A DNA stretch of 46,720 nt from assembly GCA_963713445.1 (NCBI GenBank), contig CAVQMB010000018.1, forward strand, positions 1-46,720, written 5' to 3'. This DNA is from CAVQMB01 sp963713445 (GTDB lineage Bacteria > Pseudomonadota > Gammaproteobacteria > Competibacterales > Competibacteraceae). Positions 42,538-46,720 of the stretch are shown piece after piece; position 1 is the first letter of the stretch, and each line of letters begins with the position of its first letter. The notes below the pieces were generated by a model. It was not told where the DNA came from and did not search any database. It saw only the letters and a list, made by a program, of their open reading frames with translations. Position numbers and translations under genes: made by a program.

Positions 42538-43164
42538 ATGGATGATGACGAACTGATTCCCCTATCTGCTTTGCAGCACTATCTCTACTGCCCGCGCCAA
42601 TGTGCATTGATCCATATCGAGCGCCTGTGGTCCGAAAACCGGTACACCGCCGAAGGTCGATTGATGCACGATCGCGCCGATGAACCGGGAACCGCGATGC
42701 GTCATGGTGTGCGGACCGCGACCGCCATGCCCGTCATCAACCGGTCGCTTGGTTTGACGGGCGTGACCGATGTGGTGGAGTTTCATGATGGTCCGGATGG
42801 CCTGCGTCCCTACCCCGTGGAATACAAACGCGGACGTCCCAAAAGACACCAGGCCGACGAAGTACAGCTGTGTGCCCAGGCGCTTTGCCTGGAGGACATG
42901 CTGGATACCAGGATTCCGGAGGGCGCACTCTTCTATGGCAAAACCCGCCGGCGCCGGGCGGTGGTCTTCGATGGAAATCTGCGTGCCTTGACCACAGAGA
43001 CAGTTCAGAACGTTCGGCGCCTGATTGACGAAGGACAAACGCCAGCCGCCACGTACGATCCCAAGCGTTGTGACGCATGCTCGCTGCTCGAACTCTGCCA
43101 ACCCCGCAGTCTGGGCAAGCGCCGAACCGTAAGCAAATGGCTAGAACGCCAACTCGCGGAATGA
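42538..43164 (+). CDS. cas4: Cas4, RecB-like iron-sulfur nuclease for spacer acquisition
   Basis: Cas4 trims prespacers and helps select and orient them by PAM before integration by Cas1-Cas2. The 208-residue protein has an N-terminal cluster Cys (C18 in YLYCPRQCALIH), the RecB nuclease core with GVTDVVEF, PVEYKRGRPKRHQADEVQLCAQA (split: PVEYKRGRPK; QADEVQLCAQA), and three C-terminal cluster cysteines, C178, C181 and C187 (RCDACSLLELCQP). All four Fe-S ligands and the nuclease Asp/Glu/Lys residues are present. ATG 42538 is chosen, as the long open frame back to 42355 overlaps cas7c. A 4-bp gap separates it from cas1. Confidence 0.94.
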   Translation: MDDDELIPLSALQHYLYCPRQCALIHIERLWSENRYTAEGRLMHDRADEPGTAMRHGVRTATAMPVINRSLGLTGVTDVVEFHDGPDGLRPYPVEYKRGRPKRHQADEVQLCAQALCLEDMLDTRIPEGALFYGKTRRRRAVVFDGNLRALTTETVQNVRRLIDEGQTPAATYDPKRCDACSLLELCQPRSLGKRRTVSKWLERQLAE

Positions 43165-43168
43165 AACC

Positions 43169-44209
43169 GTGCGCCGGCAGTTGAACACCCTGTACGTTAC
43201 CACCGAGGGTGCTTGGCTGCGCAAGGATGGTGCTAATGTCGTCATGGAGGTCGAATCCCAGGAGCGTGCGCGGCTGCCGGTACACATGCTCGAAAGCCTG
43301 GTGTGCTTCGGCCGTGTGCTGGTATCGCCGCCGCTGATGGGGTTCTGTGCTGAACGGGGTATCACCATCAGTTTTCTCAGCCCGAACGGGCGGTTTCTGG
43401 CACGGGTTGAGGGACCCGTATCCGGTAACGTATTACTCCGGCGGGAGCAGTATCGTCGTAGCGACGATGTCGACCGGTGCGCGTTGATCGTCAGAGGCGT
43501 GCTTGCCGGCAAAGTCCACAATCAACGGGCGGTCCTGAGTCGTGCGCTACGAGATTACGGTGGCAAGCTTGCTAATTCCGAGGCCGAATCGTTGAGTGCT
43601 GCGCAGCAGCGCTTGGGGCGTGTCGCACGAAATTTGTTGCATGAATGCCGCGTCGATAACCTGCGGGGCTTCGAAGGCGAGGCGGCACAAGCCTACTTCG
43701 GTGTTTTCAATACCCTGATACGGCGCGACTCTTCAACATTCCGGTTCACAACTCGCAACCGCCGACCACCGCGTGACGCGGTCAATGCCCTATTGTCGTT
43801 TCTTTACACTCTGTTGATCCATGATTGCCGCTCGGCGCTGGAAACGGTTGGCCTGGACCCCGCGGTTGGATTCCTGCATCGGGATCGTCCCGGGCGACCC
43901 AGCCTAGCACTGGATCTTGCGGAAGAATTCCGGCCGTTGCTCGGCGATCGGCTAGCGTTGTCATTGATCAACCGCCGTCAGGTAGGGGAACGAGACTTCA
44001 CGTACATGGACAACGGTGCAGTGCTGTTGTCGGATTCATCCCGTAAAACGGTGCTGACCGCCTATCAGGAACGTAAGCGTGAAGAGGTCGTGCATGTTTT
44101 TCTTGAAGAAAAAGCCCCCATCGGGCTTTTGCCGGCGTTGCAGGCTCAGTTGATGGCACGGCATCTTCGGGGGGATCTCGACGGCTATCCACCTTTTCTC
44201 TGGAAGTAA
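43169..44209 (+). CDS. cas1: Cas1 integrase, type I-C
   Basis: Cas1 catalyses insertion of new spacers at the leader end of the array as a Cas1-Cas2 complex. The 346-residue protein starts at GTG 43169 (RRQLNTLYVTTEGAWLRKDG), the usual I-C N-terminus. The C-terminal helical domain carries the catalytic triad: E169 in LRGFEGEAAQAYF, H237 in VGFLHRDRPG and D249 in SLALDLAEEFRPL. All are intact, so adaptation should be possible. An ATG at 43161 lies in another frame. Cas2 follows 12 bp downstream. Confidence 0.96.
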   Translation: MRRQLNTLYVTTEGAWLRKDGANVVMEVESQERARLPVHMLESLVCFGRVLVSPPLMGFCAERGITISFLSPNGRFLARVEGPVSGNVLLRREQYRRSDDVDRCALIVRGVLAGKVHNQRAVLSRALRDYGGKLANSEAESLSAAQQRLGRVARNLLHECRVDNLRGFEGEAAQAYFGVFNTLIRRDSSTFRFTTRNRRPPRDAVNALLSFLYTLLIHDCRSALETVGLDPAVGFLHRDRPGRPSLALDLAEEFRPLLGDRLALSLINRRQVGERDFTYMDNGAVLLSDSSRKTVLTAYQERKREEVVHVFLEEKAPIGLLPALQAQLMARHLRGDLDGYPPFLWK

Positions 44210-44221
44210 GGAAAGTCCGAC

Positions 44222-44512
44222 ATGATGGTGCTGGTGAGCTACGATGTCAGCACGACCGATCCCGATGGGGCAGGCCGCCTGCGCCGCATTGCCAAGGCAT
44301 GCCGGGATTATGGTCAACGGGTCCAGTATTCGGTATTCGAGATCGAGGTCGATGCCGCGCAGTGGACGGTTCTCAAGCAGCGCTTGTGTGAACTGATCGA
44401 CCAGAATGTCGATAGTCTTCGTTTCTATTACCTGGGCCGTAACTGGCAACGCAAGATTGAACATGTCGGCGCCAAGCCTGCCTTGGATCTCAATGGTCCC
44501 TTGGTGTTCTGA
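44222..44512 (+). CDS. cas2: Cas2, type I-C
   Basis: Cas2 is the structural dimer at the centre of the Cas1-Cas2 integration complex and sets the length of incoming spacers. The 96-residue protein has the ferredoxin-like fold signature MVLVSYDVSTTDPDGAGRLR at the start, with the conserved Asp of SYDVS, then YGQRVQYSVFEIEVD and the strand DSLRFYYLGRNW. The start is ATG 44222 (or 44225), behind AAGGA. It is the last cas gene; the leader starts immediately after the stop. Confidence 0.95.
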   Translation: MMVLVSYDVSTTDPDGAGRLRRIAKACRDYGQRVQYSVFEIEVDAAQWTVLKQRLCELIDQNVDSLRFYYLGRNWQRKIEHVGAKPALDLNGPLVF

Positions 44513-44692
44513 ATTTCCTGCGAACCTGAAGCTGAATCCCTATTGCAGGCAGGTTCGCGGTTCTTTAACAGTTTGACTTGAAAGCTAATTTGGTCCTATT
44601 GCGGGGGATAAGCGATTGTCTTGATAGTTTCAGTCAAGGTTCGCAGATTCTTACTGTTTTAGGTATTATTTTCAATGCATTACATGCACGCA
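44513..44692 (+). promoter_or_regulatory. CRISPR leader
   Basis: The 180 bp between cas2 and the first repeat are clearly AT-richer than the cas genes, as expected for a leader holding the array promoter and integration signals. A 9-bp perfect inverted repeat, GCGAACCTG (44520-44528) and CAGGTTCGC (44550-44558), lies directly after cas2 and is followed by TTCTTT, so it might terminate the cas transcript. GGTTCGC recurs at 44638-44644 in the same orientation as the right arm, 48 bp before the first repeat. A promoter could not be assigned securely; TATTAT at 44664-44669 is a possible -10. Confidence 0.75.
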
Positions 44693-46443
44693 GTCGCGCC
44701 CTACACGGGCGCGCGGATTGAAACATCTCGATGCCCTTCATTGACGGTAGTCGGGTCGCGCCCTACACGGGCGCGCGGATTGAAACACGCGATCTCGCGC
44801 ATGGATCTCGACGTCGCGCCCTACACGGGCGCGCGGATTGAAACTTCTCCAGCTGCTCAACGACCGCGACCGCTCCAGGTCGCGCCCTACACGGGCGCGC
44901 GGATTGAAACTGTCTTGCGTCTAGTAGGTCATGTCATGCACCTAGTCGCGCCCTACACGGGCGCGCGGATTGAAACGTATCGCAGTCTGATCGCGGCGCT
45001 GGCCGACCGCGTCGCGCCCTACACGGGCGCGCGGATTGAAACCTGCCACGGTAGCTGCGCGTGTCCGGTCAGCCCGGTCGCGCCCTACACGGGCGCGCGG
45101 ATTGAAACCACTCTCGGCTGAGCATGCTCGGCTACATCGTCAGGTCGCGCCCTACACGGGCGCGCGGATTGAAACCTGGATTGCACGTTGCCGGCCTCGC
45201 CGCCAGGGTCGCGCCCTACACGGGCGCGCGGATTGAAACCTACCCGTGCCGCGCGCCATGGTGCCTGGCACGGTCGCGCCCTACACGGGCGCGCGGATTG
45301 AAACTATCTCAGTGCTTGCCAGACTTTTGCACAGGGCCTAATGTCGCGCCCTACACGGGCGCGCGGATTGAAACGATGTAATAAGCGCTTGAATCGTCCA
45401 CGGCAATCCACGGTCGCGCCCTACACGGGCGCGCGGATTGAAACCATCGTCGGAAATGTCCGCAAATCGGCGCGAATGACTCGTCGCGCCCTACACGGGC
45501 GCGCGGATTGAAACGACGCATCAGCCTGAATAGATGCGATATCAATTGGTCGCGCCCTACACGGGCGCGCGGATTGAAACGGCAACATGGCGCCTGTCCG
45601 AGTGCCGTCCACGAAGTCGCGCCCTACACGGGCGCGCGGATTGAAACCGCCGCGCCGTGGCCCACGGCATGTATAAGCGCATGTCGCGCCCTACACGGGC
45701 GCGCGGATTGAAACTCTGCGACAGCGCGCCGCCGACAAGGATCGCGCCCATGGTCGCGCCCTACACGGGCGCGCGGATTGAAACGGGCGCACCGTCGAAA
45801 CGTACGCCGCTATGGTCATGTCGCGCCCTACACGGGCGCGCGGATTGAAACTCCATACGGCGCGTCAGCGTCCACGCCAACCGAGGGTCGCGCCCTACAC
45901 GGGCGCGCGGATTGAAACTGACCATCCCTCTTTGAGCGCTTTCGCAGCGTCGCGCCCTACACGGGCGCGCGGATTGAAACCATTTTAGGTCGTGGAGCAC
46001 TGCAATGAAATTCGTCGCGCCCTACACGGGCGCGCGGATTGAAACGACTGCACCACGCCGACGTCCTCGCCCACTTGCGTCGCGCCCTACACGGGCGCGC
46101 GGATTGAAACTGTTGAGAGTCGTGACACAGCTTGACCGAGTGTTGTCGCGCCCTACACGGGCGCGCGGATTGAAACCACAACGCGGTGCTCGGAAAGCCC
46201 TACACCTACAGTCGCGCCCTACACGGGCGCGCGGATTGAAACCGATGCGGCCACACAGGCTGCGGAAAAATCGGAGGTCGCGCCCTACACGGGCGCGCGG
46301 ATTGAAACAGCGGCCTCGGCATCGACCAGCAGACCAGTGCCCCGTCGCGCCCTACACGGGCGCGCGGATTGAAACTTTCACAGGGTAGGTGCGACTGTCG
46401 GGCTTGAGAAAGTCGCGCCCTACACGGGCGCGCGGATTGAAAC
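44693..46443 (+). CRISPR. Type I-C CRISPR array, 27 repeats of 32 bp and 26 spacers
   Basis: All 27 repeats, read one by one, are identical. Each starts GTCGCGCC and ends GGATTGAAAC, with a perfect 7-bp stem CGCGCCC/GGGCGCG around the loop TACAC; the 11 bases after the stem (CGGATTGAAAC) should become the crRNA 5' handle. Orientation is away from cas2. First repeats: 44693, 44755, 44813, 44879, 44945, 45011; last: 46412-46443. Spacer lengths in order are 30, 26, 34, 34, 34, 34, 35, 32, 33, 38, 38, 38, 34, 35, 35, 38, 35, 35, 30, 33, 33, 34, 34, 34, 35, 36. No spacer is duplicated. The terminal repeat is not degenerate. Short open frames across the array are only translated repeats. Confidence 0.99.
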
Positions 46444-46720
46444 CCATCGATCTTTAATGTTTTTGTCAGGTACCTTGGTTGCATTTCTCGTATTGCTAAA
46501 ATCAAACGCCGGGGTGGCGGCTTTCATCGGCGGTCGGTGGTCAAGCTGGGCCTCTGTCTGGGACATATTTTCGAGGAAGTGGAAGTCAACCTGGCGGACC
46601 GCACCGGCTCTATCTATCCTTTTGCTCATCGGCCGCAACTTAGTGCGCGGTAAATTGGTGATCGAGCCCCGCCACCATGTTCACCGTGAGGCCCAGTGTC
46701 CCAGGGGGAAAGCAATGCGT
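46444..46720. other. Region beyond the CRISPR array to the window edge
   Basis: No gene can be supported with confidence. The first 60 bp after the array are AT-rich. At the very end AGGGGG (46703-46708) is followed after 6 nt by ATG (46715), which might start a plus-strand gene that leaves the window after two codons. A minus-strand open frame (about 46446-46638) has no recognisable family and its end merges into the last repeat. Confidence 0.4.

Noticed and set aside
44675..46388. Short open frames across the array encoding a repeated VAPYTGARIET-like peptide
   Set aside because: This is the CRISPR repeat translated; lengths follow repeat spacing and not a protein family.
1..46720. tRNA, rRNA, insertion sequence or prophage genes
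   Set aside because: None seen; no transposase, integrase (other than Cas1) or tRNA-like cloverleaf was recognised, though tRNA detection by eye is limited.

Overview
The window is GC-rich chromosomal DNA, most likely from a gammaproteobacterium. The left end carries smc-zipA-ligA in that order; ZipA is essentially confined to Gammaproteobacteria and this gene order is typical of the class. Most genes are tightly packed, with many 4-bp stop/start overlaps. No rRNA, tRNA, transposase or phage gene was recognised. The genus cannot be read from the sequence.

Layout: (1) 1-5201, housekeeping: the C-terminal two thirds of smc, broken by four frameshifts, then zipA and ligA. (2) 5204-8075: a tartrate/D-malate-type dehydrogenase, a GhrA-like 2-hydroxyacid dehydrogenase and a small methyltransferase. 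(3) 15332 down to 8068, minus strand: a probable six-gene operon with a TAXI-type TRAP binding protein, its fused permease, two crotonase-fold enzymes flanking an acylating (sulfoacetaldehyde-type) dehydrogenase, and an AEC carrier. (4) 15617-22933: a LysR regulator divergent from a four-gene operon (3-hydroxyacyl-CoA dehydrogenase, 3-oxoacyl-CoA thiolase, glutaryl-CoA-dehydrogenase-like enzyme, ADP-forming acyl-CoA synthetase). Regions 3 and 4 together look like an uptake, CoA-activation and beta-oxidation island for a carboxylic or dicarboxylic acid. (5) 22959-24974: srkA-like kinase and an AraC-type regulator. (6) 25056-31741: a three-subunit molybdenum hydroxylase whose large subunit carries a fused CoxG-like domain, followed by an acyl-CoA ligase and another crotonase, suggesting hydroxylation then CoA activation of an unknown acid. 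(7) 31843-36461: a cupredoxin-like exported protein, a beta-CASP nuclease, a LOG-family protein, a GST and an exported UPF0173 hydrolase.

(8) 36909-46443 is a complete type I-C CRISPR-Cas locus in canonical order cas3-cas5c-cas8c-cas7c-cas4-cas1-cas2, with an AT-richer leader and an array of 27 identical 32-bp repeats and 26 spacers. A strong in-frame ribosome-binding site and GTG inside cas8c predict a separately translated small subunit Cas11c. Interference genes, adaptation genes and array all look intact.

The points most worth checking are the frameshifted smc, two genes that seem to lack any ATG/GTG/TTG start and have a CTG well placed behind a Shine-Dalgarno sequence, the hydroxylase-CoxG fusion, the substitution next to the catalytic Glu of the glutaryl-CoA-dehydrogenase-like enzyme, the hidden cas11c, and the irregular spacer lengths of the array.
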